A stretch of DNA of 64,000 bases, taken from assembly GCF_003473485.1 (NCBI RefSeq), contig NC_053046.1:32131332-32195331 (forward strand), written 5' to 3'. The stretch is from Medicago truncatula. Lineage: Eukaryota; Streptophyta; Magnoliopsida; Fabales; Fabaceae. Positions 22,436 to 36,338 of the stretch are shown here, piece after piece (position 1 is the stretch's first letter; every line of letters starts with the position of its first letter). The notes under the pieces are model-generated. The model was given only the letters and a program-made list of their open reading frames with translations. It was not told where the DNA came from and did no database searches. A program made the translations under genes and the position numbers.

Positions 22436-24321
22436 TTTTCTGTCCTTTTTTCCTTTCATTGTTTTTTTAAAGTAGTTTAATTGTTAAAATTTACATTTAA
22501 AGTAAGTAAATAAATTGGGTGTTTAGATACGTATATCATGTAATGTTGATACATTTGAACTATATTTCTTCTATCTTCTGATAAGGTAATGCCGCCCCTT
22601 TTATTCATCATAAAGTTAATAATGGAATCGTAATTTATGCATGAGTTGGAGTTTAAATTCACCACTTATTAATTTTATAAAAGTAAATTTTTAATCATTA
22701 GACTATTTGAAAAAAAAAACAAATTGATAATAGAATCATAAACAATGATGTTTTTTCATAGTTTCACGGCTAAACCATCCGGTTCAATTTGTTTTTTTAA
22801 AGTTACGTACAAGTAGAAGCTATTAATATCTCTTAACCATTTGATGGAGTATTGATATGCAACCTATGCATAAATCTCAATGACTGATTAGTTTGTTTGC
22901 AACAGAGAACTTGATTAAAAAAATACAACTATTTCGCACAGGGAATCTGTACCCTATACATAAATGAAATATTATATTTTAGTGTAGTTATTTGGCAATT
23001 TTTTTTATATTGGTATAATTCCAAATTTATTCTTTATTAATTTAAAGTATTCTTTTTACAATTTTATCATTATTTATCAAACTAAATAACTGATTTTTTT
23101 TTATTTTTTTTATCTATGTTTAAATCTGATACCAAATAAGTTTTGGTTTTAATCTTTTTTATTTTAATTGTATCCTTCTTCTGAATCATTTTATTTCATC
23201 TATTTTATTCTGTGTGATCAAAGTAATAGAAATTTATATTTTTTATTTATTACAAAAGAGGGCTATAAAAATGTTGTTTTAAATTGTATCTTATATAGTA
23301 TAAATGGCGTCTTTTGTTTGTTGTTTTTATGTTTTTGTCGGTCTCTGTTCATCATATGCAGGGACTCGATTATTAATAAATTTTGCCTTTTCTTCTTCAA
23401 AAAATAAATTTTGCCTTTAAAAAAAGATTAATTAGTAAGAATTTTATTTTATTTATTTTATTTATTTATTATAAAGAGGGCTAAAAGCCTAGCCATAACA
23501 ATTTTTTTACACAACCACAAAAAAAACATAATTTAAATGCAATATATTCTTCTATTTTATCTCATTCATGATTTAAGTCTCTCTATTATTTTATCTCATT
23601 CGTAATTTAGTCTCTATTATTAAGTCTGCAATTTTAGTTCCCCAATTCTTGTAATTGTTGACTTTTTTCTGCTCCTATACATTTTGAGGTTCATGTTTGA
23701 TTATATGACAAATGAGATGCTTAAACAACATCTAAGTGGATGTCATAGAAGTGATTTATTAAGTGAAAACTCATACATTGCCTAATAAGATTCTTAGCAA
23801 CGAACTAATTTACATTTCATCAAAATTTACATTAACTTAAATCACAAATTACAAATGCAACCAAATTTTATGTAAATCATTGTCTAGTGAATTCTCACTT
23901 AACAAATCACTTTCGTGCCATCAACTCATGTCGTATAAGTCTCACTTCTCATACTAAAATTCAGTTTCAAAATATCTTGGATGAAAAAAAATCCAATCAT
24001 TTCAGAATTCAGATAATAAAAACAGTGAAAATATAATTAATGATTCTTGTAAATTGAAAAGAGACATCTTAAAATGGGGAAAAATTTATTTACATAAGAG
24101 TCTTGTATATAAAGACGGGGTGTAATACCAAATATGAAGTCAAAGTTGAAAATCAAAATTTTCACTCTAAATTTATAATCACTAAAATGCTTTTATAAAA
24201 AAAAAAAAAATAGTCTTGTTAAATAGTGCTCCCAAAACAATAAAAAGTTTTAAGGTGAAAATGATACTTTTTAAGTTATTGAAGAATTGACTACACAATT
24301 TACAATATAATACTATTATAT
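22436..24321. other. AT-rich intergenic DNA
   Basis: Very AT-rich with runs of TTTATT. 'Tagtctctattattaag' type motifs at 23580-23640 hint at an old inverted-repeat element without definable ends. No gene. Confidence 0.5.
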
Positions 24322-24330
24322 TTGATTATT

Positions 24331-24716
24331 GGTCAAATGCATCTAAAGGTCTTTTAAGTTTTTCGTTTTTCCCAAAGTGGTCCTTTAAGTTTCAAAAGTC
24401 TCAAACAAGTCGTTTTAGTTTTTGAATCGTTTCAAACAAGTTCTTTTAGAGGCTGATGGTGATGATTCAGATGATAGCAACAAAGAGCATTATCCACCAT
24501 TTGTCATGCCTAAAAAGATGACTAATTTTAAGTGGGTGTTAGGAGCCAGATTTGGTACCAAAGATGAGTTCAAAGAAGCAATTACCAACTATGCTATCTA
24601 CATTATGACTTGTTTGAAACGATTTAAAAACTAAAATGACTTGTTTGGACTTTTGAAACTTAAATGATCACTTTGGAAAAAACGAAAAACTTAAAGACCT
24701 TTAAATGCATTTAACC
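24331..24716 (+). mobile_element. Mutator-like deletion derivative carrying a MuDR transposase fragment
   Basis: Terminal inverted repeats of about 100 bp begin GGTCAAATGCATCTAAAGGT (left) and GGTTAAATGCATTTAAAGGT (right, other strand), flanked by a perfect 9-bp duplication TTGATTATT (24322-24330 and 24717-24725). Between them about 170 bp encodes an acidic stretch (EADGDDSDDSNKEHYPPFV) and then FKWVLGARFGTKDEFKEAIT, which matches the N-terminal MuDR-type DNA-binding domain of MULE transposases (F..G..F....F+.AI..YA). The 70-codon frame at 24422-24634 runs from one TIR into the other. The catalytic domain is gone. Confidence 0.9.
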
Positions 24717-25161
24717 TTGATTATTTGACCAAGACACATGATATCCCAACCATACTTTTTTTTTTTTTTTTTACAAGAAAGCCAGACTTATTAGTTAGTA
24801 CTTCCTCTAGTAGTATTATTCATAAAAGAAATTTAAGTTAATAAAAATTAATAATTATAATTAAAAATTCAATTCAAATACATGAACTTTTGTTGACTAA
24901 ACTTTCACTTCCAAATAAGATCCGACAAAGTATTTTCCAAAAACAAATACCAGTAGAGAGTAGAGGGAGGGCCATACCATATACCGGTAAATATGAATGT
25001 TAAACCTGTCACGTCAAGATGGCCCAGTTTGTATGAAAATTGTGAATAGTGTTCAAATCAGTCCACAATCTATACTCGTCCCCACCACCAACATCACCAC
25101 TACCCATTCATTCGTTCAATCCAATTCATTCATCTAAGCTATTTTACGTCCCATCACCCAA

Positions 25162-25196
25162 TCTCTCTCTCTCTCTCTCTGTCTCTTCTTTCTCTC
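25162..25196. repeat. CT-rich microsatellite in the LSH leader
   Basis: A (CT)n tract about 85-115 bases upstream of the LSH start codon, probably in the 5' UTR. CT-rich leaders are common in plant genes. Confidence 0.7.
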
Positions 25197-25278
25197 CACA
25201 TTACCCATCCTCTAAAATTCCCCTTCTCCTCTTACACATATTGCCAAAACCCAAAGAAAAAACCTACTATTGTCGGTA

Positions 25279-25956
25279 ATGAAAGCTGCATCGGGTGGAG
25301 AACCACCACCACCGTCAATACCATCAGAAACACCACCGGAGACAGCACAACCACAACCTTCATCACCAGCAACACCAACACCAAGCCGCTACGAGTCACA
25401 AAAGCGACGAGACTGGAACACGTTCCAACAATATCTACGTAACCACAAACCACCATTAACCCTAGCACTATGCAGTGGAGCACATGTGATTGAGTTTCTC
25501 AAGTATCTTGATCAATTTGGAAAAACTAAGGTGCACGTGATAGGTTGTCCGTATTTCGGACAACCTAACCCACCTTCTCCTTGCGCTTGTCCTCTTAAGC
25601 AAGCGTGGGGAAGTCTTGACGCTCTCATCGGACGTCTTAGGGCTGCTTTCGAGGAAAATGGAGGGAAACCGGAGAGTAATCCGTTTGGAACTCGGGCGGT
25701 TAGGATTTATCTAAGGGAAGTTAAAGATGGTCAGGCCAAAGCTAGAGGAGTTCCTTATGAGAAAAAGAAAAGGAAGAGGCCCACTGTCACCGCTGCTGCA
25801 ATAATATCAACTGCAGCAGCGGTGAATAGCAATGGACCTGGTGACGGTGATGTTATTGATGGTAATACCGAAAGAATTGGAGCTGGTGTTGGTGTTACCA
25901 CCAATAATAATACCACCGTCACACCTATTGTTAGTGTTAGTACGGCTATAGTATAG
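25279..25956 (+). CDS. LSH: ALOG-domain (LIGHT-DEPENDENT SHORT HYPOCOTYLS-like) transcription factor
   Basis: A single-exon gene of 225 residues. The first ATG is at 25279 ([10 protein letters not shown]); a frame extension to 25270 would start on TTG and is not used. After a Pro/Ser/Thr-rich leader the ALOG domain runs from about residue 36 ([14 protein letters not shown]) to 163, with its zinc-ribbon insert ligands His86, Cys90, Cys102 and Cys104, and ends in the basic nuclear signal KKKRKR. The tail is Asn/Thr/Val-rich. ALOG proteins are plant nuclear DNA-binding factors that repress differentiation at organ boundaries and meristems; in legumes, LSH members also shape nodule identity. The [19 protein letters not shown].. 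version is closest to the LSH1/3/4/6 group. Which member is not decided. Confidence 0.95.
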   Translation: MKAASGGEPPPPSIPSETPPETAQPQPSSPATPTPSRYESQKRRDWNTFQQYLRNHKPPLTLALCSGAHVIEFLKYLDQFGKTKVHVIGCPYFGQPNPPSPCACPLKQAWGSLDALIGRLRAAFEENGGKPESNPFGTRAVRIYLREVKDGQAKARGVPYEKKKRKRPTVTAAAIISTAAAVNSNGPGDGDVIDGNTERIGAGVGVTTNNNTTVTPIVSVSTAIV

Positions 25957-28900
25957 TATTTAATTTTAATGTTTTTTATTTTTTTCTACTTTATACATTT
26001 TGAATGTTATTAATATTATTCACCTTTAATTTTAGGGTAATTAATCATGATATTATGGTTTCATAAATTAATTCCATATTCATGGTGATTTTTTAGATTG
26101 ATTTGTAGTTCATCATCAAAGTGATGTTTAGTCCTTGATCACGATCAGACGTTGATCCACATATCACAGCGAGATTCATACTTTTGAGAAATGTTCTCAT
26201 AGCTATGTTTTGTGTCTGGTGTTGAGCTTTCAGCAAAGAAGTCTCGTTTCTATCAGCTCGGCTCAGTTCGGAACAGTTTAATTTTCTTTTTCCTCTGTCA
26301 GCTATATGTTACTAATTACAATAAGATGTAAACTCACAATTCAATTTCCTTGATATGGCACTATGTTACTAGGTTTCTTCTATCTTCTGACATGAAATGT
26401 GTTTGTTTCTCTCTTTTGTTTGGTTTTTGTTATTATTATGACTCGTGAGTGAAAAGAACTAGTTGGATACCTTGTTTTTCTTTGACTTGCAGAAAAATTC
26501 AGAAGATTCCAAAGTCTTTCATTTTCCTCAAACCTTTATTTTATGTTTACATTACATTCACACTTGGTGGCATATTTCTATGATGATACCATTAAGCAAA
26601 CAAGCAAAAGCACATATAATTTTCATTATGACATTTCCACTTTTGTCTTGACCTGGTGATGCAAAATCAATCAGTAATGTGTAGTTGGAAACTTAACAAT
26701 TTAGTAATGAAAGTTTGAAAGATGAGAAATATGGGGCCAAAGACAGTGTATTTTTTTGGAAACAAAACAAGGAATTGACCCTTCCATAATATTTACAATC
26801 ACCTTGGTGAATTTATCAAAATTACTGTGAACTTTTAAAATAAAACTTTTGTTAAATCCAATAATAATGAATATAAACTAAACATACACTTAGTTGGTAA
26901 ATAGTAAATACATAAATAAAAAGGTTTATATTGATTTTATTTGATTTTTTTATATGCTTGTAAGAAGGGAGCAATAACATAGAAGAGTCAATAAGTCAAA
27001 TTCTTCTTCATTTATAAAAAAATTACTAGATTTAGAAGTAACACTATTCAACTGGTCCCAGGGTTCTGAGATTTTCTGTGTTCATTTTATCTTACACGTG
27101 TGCTTATCATTCACATCATATTTTTGCTATTCTGTTTCAGGTGCCCCTTTTGCAATAAGTTGATCTGAAATTTGTGTTTTCATATTGTTGTTATGTTTTG
27201 TATAATTTGAAGTAGCCACAAATAGCCAACATAGCTGGTACCATTGTCCACATTGATAATAATTCCATTCAAATGTCACAAGAATCCGGATTCAAATCTC
27301 CGAAACGATGTAAGGATCTTTCAAATGGATAATAGATAAGTATATATGTCAATACTTTACGCTCTGAAGTCTTTCCTTAGCCCTAATGAACTCTCAAAGA
27401 TAACTTGCAAAAACCTTTTATTATTATTTTTTCATAAAAAAGAGGCAACCACAAGATACAAATTTGTTAGATCTATAGGTTGTATAGTAGTTAAAACTTG
27501 AATATTTAAAAAAAAAACAATAGATAATAAAAAAGTAGCACCAATAATTATTTTACACTTATTCTCTTAAGGTTACAAATTTAAACTTTTAATATTGAAC
27601 AAGAATTTAGAGTTACTAGTCTAAAATTTGAATGTTGCAATGTGCTTAGGCCTTAGGGCATAAAATCTAAATGCAAGAATTTTGCTTATTTTATCTTCAA
27701 AATTTGCTGAGGTATGTTTTTGGTATTTTGCTCCACATAGCTTTCTCTCAGTAACATCTTCACACCTTACCCCTCCAATAATTGACATTTTCCCCTATGA
27801 TATATTAAATCCTAAAAGAAGATATAGGGTACAAGAGTTAATTATGAATGAAAAGAAAAAGATGATCCATTGTGATTGCTGCTCATATTTTGTTTGAGTA
27901 ACCACTACCTAAGCTTGAAAACGACCACCAGCCAACCGTTTCTTACATTCTAGATACAATATTAGTTTATGTTATTCATTTGTATAATCATGAAATAAAA
28001 TAACCCATAACTATAATTTAAAATGTTTTGTTTGTTTTTGTAATATAGACCCACCAACCACTTCCAAACAAGACCACAATTTTGAATTTTAATACGGAAT
28101 CATGGACCCATATCCACTAAAATCATTATTCATCTACTCATGATAATGTACTCAAAATGTTTTTTAAACAATTTATTTGTGTGAAATATTTGAGTATCCT
28201 CATGTTAGTCTATAACTAATTTTTGCTAGAGAATATTGTTTGATCATTTTCAATGGAATTTTTTCTTTCAATCATGTTTTTTCCCGCTAAACTCGAATCT
28301 AGGTCATTGTTTAAAGGATCTGAGTCCAATTCAACTCTAACCACAAAAACGTTTCTTTTATTACTTTTTTTTTTATCAAATAGTATAGTGGCTAGATTCA
28401 CACACATTATAGTGTTTCTTTTATTACTGTTTTGTTTCATTTTTTTTCATAGAAACTTGTTTGATTCTTTTTCTTGGATTGATATATTTCCTTTCCTTTG
28501 ATAAATTTTCATTTCATATTTATGTAGAGGAACTTTCGCTTTCTGGCCTTTTGTAGAACCACGTAATTTCTATAGACCACTTTATTACTCACTTTCTTTT
28601 TGTTTTTTTCTTTATTGTGTACGATGGCTACTTTAAACCATTTCAATTTCTGAAAAGTCAAAAAGAAGAAAATATTTAAATCGAAATAAAAGTTAAAATC
28701 CACATTTTTCCACTTTTGTGTAATTATACACTCTTTGCTTTTTTTATTTGACAAACCCTTTTACTAGGACATGCAAGTATGTAAATATGGAGTTCAATAC
28801 TTATTATCTACCAGACGTAAATATTTATTATAGTTGTACTAACTTGTGTCTAGGGGCATATGTATATCAAAATAAAAAGTGAAATATACAACTTTTAAGA

Positions 28901-30700
28901 CAAATATCATATATTAAGTTTCTTAACATATCTCTTAACCACACGTGTTAATATTTTTGCTAATGTTTTATACGGCCAGTATATTTAATTATATCTCCAT
29001 TGGATTAAAAAAAAAATGCAAAAATTTCACATAATGAAGTATTTTTGGATGTTGTTTAAAAAGTATGTTTGGATATATAATAAATGCATAATAAATAAAC
29101 TCGTGTAAGAAATGGGCGTGGTAGAGAAGGAGTATCCCACTAGACATAGCTTCTATTCTTCCATAACTCGTTCCCTATAATTAATGTTCAATATGTCTAT
29201 CGTAGACTTCATTCATAGGGTAGTTGGGAAGAATGGAGTTTTCTGATGGGAGTAGTTTTGGTATTGGGATGTATTGGAGTTAGTTTTTATTTGAGTGTAA
29301 CCATTAGAGGTGTAGGTATGGAAGAATTTTTTATCAACTAAACCTAAGTCATAAGGTATTAAAGGAATAAAATCCTCTCTATTTTCTACCCTCTCTATTT
29401 GGTGGATTCAATTATTTAATACTTTAAAAAAATTTAAACCTACAAATATGAGAGGTCTAAGATCATAAATTGAACAACTAAATAAGAACAAATATGTCTC
29501 TAGATCTAGATTACAATGTTTAGTGATCCTAAAACAGTCCAATATATTTTTGGACACATACATAATAAAATTGTTTAACTTCTTTCCCATTGTCCTGCTC
29601 ATAGATTCCATTTATAAGACTAACAAATACCAACTGCAGTTCCTTGCATTTGATTTTCAAAATATTATTACGATTAGTTATTCAATTCTACTCTTTAATT
29701 AATATTATTTTCACAATATATTGCACTATGTATTTATGGCGATAGTGATCATATTAAAACATGATTAAAGATAATTTAGTAAAGTTATCACTCGCTCTCA
29801 TTCATTTATATTCACTTTGTTTCAAAATAAATGTCATTTAAGATTTTCACACATATTAGTAAATCCAATGATTAGTAGAAATGGGATAGGAATTTTACCA
29901 AATTATGCCTATCAACTATTCATTTCTTTACTACTATCATAAATGCAAAGTAAAAGTAATGTTTTGGGAGTAGTGTATATAGGAGTAAAATTGGAAAGAT
30001 GTGATTAACATTTTATTGGAAATCAAAAGTGATATTAAACAATTTTTCCCCTAAAATGACACTAATTTTGCACTAGAGGGAGCACAATTTTTCTTAATTT
30101 ATGTGAAATTATCAAAAGGGTCTTGTTAAATGGAAGGAGTAACAAATCCAATAGTTGAATGGTCGGAAAAAGTTCCAACTTCGTTGGATGTGTGCTCTTA
30201 TGAGATTGGTTTTCTACTCATGCATGGGAGTTCAATTCAACACTTATCAACTTATTAGGACGATTATTAATAGAAAATAATAAAAATTGCTATTATGACA
30301 CTAGTAAAGGAAAAAAATATAAATATTTTTTTTGAAATATAAAAATATAAATATTTTGACTTGAAAAATGGTGTCGTCGTCTTTTTTGAAGTTATTCAAG
30401 ATGTGTCAACTCAATGGTCAGAACTCTGTTTTGTAACATTAAGGAACATAGTTTAAATCTCACATGAGACAATTGTAATATGACCAATAGTGTCACTCTT
30501 ATTAATAAAAAAAGTCTTCCACCTTTAAAAAAAAACTTCATTGAAATTTCAAAATTGTTATTTTCAATGTAAAATTTCTATTTTTTTCTTAACTAGAACC
30601 CTTAGGGAACATGTTAGCATGACTTGTTAAATATTTACAACTAATTTTAATTTAGTTTCATACTTAGTTTAACAATTAATTTGTTGAATTTGATTCTCGA
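25957..30700. other. Long gene-free AT-rich region
   Basis: Downstream of LSH the 3' UTR must lie in the first few hundred bases. Small open frames (26463, 27682, 28216-28501, 28509, 29408) have no family motifs and strongly AT-driven composition. Stowaway-like ends ('tttgtttcaaaataaatgtc' at about 29820 and its partial complement near 30050-30080) suggest an old MITE of about 300 bp. Nothing else recognisable. Confidence 0.5.
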
Positions 30701-30759
30701 CTATTATAGATGACCATACGATGAGACCTCAGTATTTCATGAAGGGTCTACTAGCTCAC

Positions 30760-31190
30760 ACTCACATTCAGAAGAACCATTCAAGTGAACTTGACTTTAG
30801 AATGACCATTCAGGCCAACTCGACCTCGGAAGGACCAACCATGTCACACTCAATCTCTAAATGACCAATTAGGTTAACTCAACCTCAAAAGGACCAGACA
30901 TGTCAGGACAAACCTCATACAAACCATTCAGGTCAATTCGATCTCAAAAGTCTCAACCAAGTCACACTCGACATCAGAAGGACCACTCAAATCAATCGGC
31001 CTCAAAAGGACCAACTAAGTCACAATCAACCTTAAAAGGGTCATTCTAGTCGACTCGACCTCCAAAGAACCAGTGAGGTCACACTCAGTCTTAGAAGGAC
31101 CTTCAGTTAACTCAGTCTTCAAAGGACCAATTAGGTGACATTCAGTCACGAAAGAACCATTGAGCTCAACTCGACCTAAGAAAGATCAAC
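30760..31190. repeat. Degenerate tandem repeat, period about 58-60 bp (two ~30-bp halves)
   Basis: Alternating half-units of the type 'accattcaggtcaactcgacctc(aaaagg)' and 'accaa(c)caagtcacactca(a/g)tct(aaaa)' repeat about seven times with 15-30% divergence by eye. Surrounding sequence to about 31520 is unlike the AT-rich background. This is likely a minisatellite within an old retroelement; no protein is encoded. Confidence 0.75.
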
Positions 31191-34100
31191 GTACCTAATC
31201 ACTTGATTAACCATATACATCAAAGTCAAACTAGAAGATATTCCGGCCAAACAACTGTAAAGATGAATTGTGATCCCCCAGAATTGTTATCCTCGTGCCG
31301 TGTGTCATGCACGAACTAGAAACGTGTGAAGGAAATGCTTCATCTTCATGCACCATCTACTAACGAGTTGTGTAAGCGTGGACAAGTGTGGTACGCATGG
31401 ACCCTTACAACCAGTTGTGTGAGAGTAATCCCAATGTATAACTTAATGGGTTTGGTTGACAAAAGAAATATCCATTAGGTTAAGAGGTTAATTCTATTAA
31501 ACGATACACTTCGAAGGATTAGAGGGCATTCTTGACCTAAACAATCTATTATATTGTTTTGTGTTTACATATGTAAACATGTTCTTAAACAAGAAGTTGA
31601 GTTTGAACTTAAAATTGAACTTTTTAAACAAATTTTTTGACCTTAATTTATGTACAATTTGATTCTTTTAATTTGTTAACTAAAATTGTACAATTTAACT
31701 CAAATGCTTACAATCATATTGGCTTATAATCTAAAGCTTAGAACATATCTTGAGTTGTAAATGTCATTTTGAAATAGAATAAATTGAAAGTAAAAAAATA
31801 AATAAAAAGATCTGCGGCACATTCTTGAAATTGATATAGTACAGTCAACATTTTGTTACAAGTTTAAGGCCTGATATTCCATTTGTTGCTATAAACAACT
31901 ACTTTTGGTGATAATTTTTTGAGTTATAGACATCATTTTGAGATGAAAACTTGAGGCATTTGAAATAAATAAATAAATAAATAAAACATTCTTTATAATT
32001 CTTTTGAATATCAAGAAGACAAAAAAAGTTGATTTAAATATTATATTATTGTTCAAAATTATCTATTCAGAAATGTTGAACCCTTACAACAAAATCACAT
32101 CTTTTGTTGAAATTTGGAACTTAACTCAACCTTATAAAACCGGCTTATAAGGTGAGGATTGCTTCCTCTTTATAAACTCTTCTCAAGAATCTTATCTATC
32201 CGATGTGGAATTTGGGTTTTTCCAACACCTTTCTTCATCTTTACTGCATTAAATGCATCTAGAAGTAAGAAGTCATTTTAGGATCCACATAAAGCTATTT
32301 ATTTATTTGATGAACGTTCCCTAACGCAAATTATGTGGCTCTTGGGTAAAACTATTTACCAAGAATTTATATATGCTTGAAGTTGAAGGAACCATGTGGT
32401 TCATTTAAATCTTTATCTTTCTGTCCAAGTAATTAAAACTATCGGGACAGAAGAATTTGAATGGATATAACCTATAAATAAAGTTAATTTTGATATAGTA
32501 AAAGAAGACTGTGTGAAATGTGAAACTACATTTGTATTTGGCTGAAAGAAGCAAAATATAAATTGAATAAGTGGGTCCTAACTCTTTTGAAAAACTGCAG
32601 CTTGAGTCACCGACAGGGATATCTAAATCTAACATGCAGATTGATTTATTTGCTGACACAACTTGTGTCTCACTCATCTCATGCTCAATCAACTTCTATT
32701 CATTACTTCACCACTTCAGAGAGAGTGTCCCCACTACATTTGGGTGTGTATTTTTTAAGAAATAATATTTGTATAATTATTTTCTAATAATTTTTAGTGA
32801 CAATTTTTTCTCTTGTTGTTCGAATTTTAAATAATTTTTAAGTATTAATATATGGTGAACTACTTATAAATGTAATCCATGTTAAAATTTCTCCTATAAT
32901 ATAAGGCACTCGAGTTTAATTAAAAATTATTCAAATCACCAACAACGATTGATACGTTAATTAAAATCTTTAGTCATCACAATTCCGATAGTAATATGAC
33001 GATGTTATTTTCGATAAAATATAAAGTGAAATAAATAAGTTGAACTTCGAGACACACATTTGTTTTCTTGTATGATTTAACCGACATCAATTAAATTACT
33101 ATCTTAGACATTACAACAAGAAGAGTGGTGAACCTCTTTTGTATTTTCTGTTTGATACTCTATTAGAAATGGACAACTCTTGTTTATTTTGCCATAAATC
33201 ACGTATAAATTCAAAAACTTAAAAGCAAACAATGTGTAATTTCTTTTCTTTGTTGGTATTTCACTTTGATATCAAGATACATGCATGTTAGGGCTTCTCT
33301 CCCACCTTTCATTTGTTTTTACCATTCAATAGGAAGTTATGAATGATAGTCAATTATACACATTGTATCTGCGATATCTACATGATAAAAGTCATGAGAT
33401 TTCCTAAGCCACAATAAAAGTTGTTATTGTGTTGGTAAAATGGTGGACCAAACCACATAAATATTTTAAAGTCAATACTAATGCAACAAAAGTACAAGGA
33501 ATTTTTATAAAAGATTAAGGCAATAAATTCATGAAGGAAACATTTTTTTTTTATCAAGTAGTCTAATGATTCGAGCTCACACATATTAAATGTAAAGAAG
33601 TGATTTGTTTAGAGTTCGAACCACATCCCCGTATCAACTGAACTAAGTTCACAGAGATCGCCCTCTGCATTTTAACTCACACAAATTTGAGACACACACA
33701 TACATGTTCTTTCTTTTTTTAACAAGGTAAATGTTTATTAACTTCTTTTAACGGAATCAGTACTGTAATAAGTTAGCATCACAGATTTTGTGCTTGTGTG
33801 TAACCCTATGCTGAAATTACATAAATATAAATGACACTGTCGCAATAAAGAACTGGGGGAAGAATTCTGTGACTCTTGGTGACGAGTTAGCTAGAATATT
33901 GAATTGAACTTAATTTTGAAAGAGACCACAGAGATATGGGTAAGATGAGTTATTATTATGGATTTAAAAGTAGACTCCCCCCACTGGACAACAGTCAATT
34001 ACTTACTGAGAGAATTCTTCAACACTGTTGCACAATATCTCAGTTTGTCTTATTTCTTGGCATAGGATCTTCTCGAAAATTGTCATTTAGAAAGAGATAT

Positions 34101-35764
34101 ACATAAAATATACATCGTAAATCCTACCAACAAGTGGGTTCCATCATCATTACTTAATTTTAAATTGTAGGGTGATGTTAACTTGTGTCCTAAATCACAT
34201 GTTAAGCAATTTAAAAGTAGAAACATTTTCTTAAATTGTATGCATTCAGTTAATTAAAAGTAAAAAAATTAAATTCAAATACATTAATTATAACAAAAAA
34301 AATTTACTCTTGACTCATTAACTTGTGCCTTAAGGGCACAAGTTAGCATTTCCCTAAATTTTATTGTTTTTTTTTTATAATTCCAAATAGAAGAAATCCA
34401 AAATAGAGAGGATCTTGACTCTATTCTTGCTAGACATGACAACGGGACGAGTTTTAGCATACTACTGTATTGACTCTGTTATACAAGAAATTCTTGCTTG
34501 CTAGTGTATCAACACCCAAGATTCTATTTTGGCGACTCAATTGGATTATTTTTTTTTTTTTTTTAACAAAAGTTGGATGATTTTGTTGAGTATGTTTTTA
34601 TTTCTCTTCTAATCAATTATTCTTTCTCATTAAAATAAATCATTTATTTATCAATTTAATTACACTAAAGTATTTCCCCTACACCCTATGGCCATGCGCT
34701 GTTGTATACTTGTATTCGTGTCAGTAATGACTTCAATTTTTTTTATTAGATTAATAAAATGAAAATAGTCATTAAAAATTTATACAATTTTTTACTTGAT
34801 GGGTTGGAGTATCTCTTTTTGTTTTTTGATAGATAGATAAAATGACAAAGTCATCATAAGTGACACACAAAAAATGGAGGTGTTGGAGTACCTATTATAC
34901 TTCTATAACATAATATTATAATTTGATTATAAAAAACTAAAAAACATATCTTCAAAAAATAAAAACTAAAAACTAAAAAACACTGTGGTACAAGATAATG
35001 TTTTATAATTTAGATGTCATTGTCTTGAGTTGCAAATTGCAGTACAATACTCGAAGAAAATTGGAAATAGTTTTTGCAACTCACCTCTTTCATAACAATT
35101 AACCGAAATAAACAAAACAGTCCACAACCAACTCACCTTATAATATACAAGGACAAACACAAGGTGAAACAATTAGTGAGTCAAGGGCATGATGAACTCT
35201 AAATGTATATAAATAATATCTTAATAATAAAAGCTAAGTATAATCTAATTTTGCAACTCGGCTATCAAAGTATTGAATTTGATCACAGTTATCAATTTAA
35301 TATTACATCTTATAATTAACTGTATGCAAAGTTTAATGCAAATGTTATTTTTTTTTGGTTTCCAACAGATTCCTTCTATCGCATGTAATCATATTCAAAG
35401 TGTGTCAAACACTAAATGTAGATACCTCTTTTAATCAGAATTTGAACCTTAGTTTGCCACATTGTGAGAGTCTAAACAACGCAAATGTTGATGATATGGC
35501 TATGATAATTTAATGCAAATTGCCTACTCTCTTTCAAAATCAAAATGAACAGTTAGATAACATGGCCTATTAATTGCTTTGGATGATGCACCGTGATAAC
35601 ATTCAAGGGAGAGAGTAGAGACTGCATTCCAATGTGTTCATAGTGCCTCACCAGTAGTCATCAACACCAGTAGTCACTACTATGAAAATCACATAAAACT
35701 ATCAAAACATGTTCCATTTCAAATTTTTGATAACTCTACTCAAGTATTGCAATTTAATTTCAAT
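31191..35764. other. Gene-free region with scattered repeat relics
   Basis: About 32110-32230 holds a familiar plant repeat containing 'atccgatgtggaa' and a TTATAAGCCGG-type block, probably LTR-derived. A tRNA-like SINE piece (GAGTTCGAACCACATCCCC) lies at about 33590-33660. The Mutator-type MITE at 34170-34354 is listed separately. Open frames at 32405-32787 and 33378 have no motif. No gene is supported. Confidence 0.45.
34170..34354. mobile_element. Mutator-type MITE (185 bp)
   Basis: Inverted ends: left GGGTGATGTTAACTTGTGTC, right (reverse complement) GGGAAATGCTAACTTGTGCC. Flanks TAAATTGTA (34161-34169) and TAAATTTTA (34355-34363) agree at 8 of 9 bases. Confidence 0.75.
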
Positions 35765-35772
35765 CCCGGATA

Positions 35773-36338
35773 GTGGTGCGTAGTGGCCGATCCCAAAAAT
35801 GGGATAATGAGATAGCGTATTGCAGTATGACAAATAACGATCACCGATATTTGATTGTTATTTTGGACAAATTACATGAATAATACTATAAAGTATAAAC
35901 AAACATATATTTAATATAAAATTAAATATATCACCCAAAACTCGTGAAACATCCATAAATCAAAACACCAAAAAACAAAAGACAGAAGAACGAATAAAAA
36001 AAAATCATAAAACAAGGGAAACCATAAAGCAAAAGAAAGCAAAGGAAGAAAAAAAGAACAGATAAAGAGAGAAGATATCCCCAGGTCGTGTTTTCCAGCC
36101 GGAAGATAGAAGAGTGTGTTTTGCGGCATAGGTGAGAAGAGAGAATATATCCTCAGAAAGGTTTTAAAAATATGGTGAATTTAAAAATTTCCTACTAAAA
36201 TCAAATAGCAGCTGAAGCGGCCTCTATCTATTATGCTCCGCTGCTATAGCAGCTTAAGCGGCCGTTATTTGATTCTGCACCGCTAGGATGATTACTGTAG
36301 CGGTTTGTCGCTGCTATCGTCCGCTATTGACCGGGGCA
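35773..36338. mobile_element. Probable inverted-repeat DNA element with GCGGC-rich subterminal repeats
   Basis: The right side has many copies of 'gctatagcagc' / 'aagcggcc' / 'gtagcggt', and the left side 'gatagtggtgcgtagtggcc' pairs loosely with the complement of the right end. This composition fits a non-autonomous DNA transposon. The target duplication was not resolved. Confidence 0.4.

Noticed and set aside
25270..25278. Extension of the LSH frame upstream to 25270
   Set aside because: It would begin with TTG; the first ATG in frame is at 25279 and fits plant ALOG proteins.
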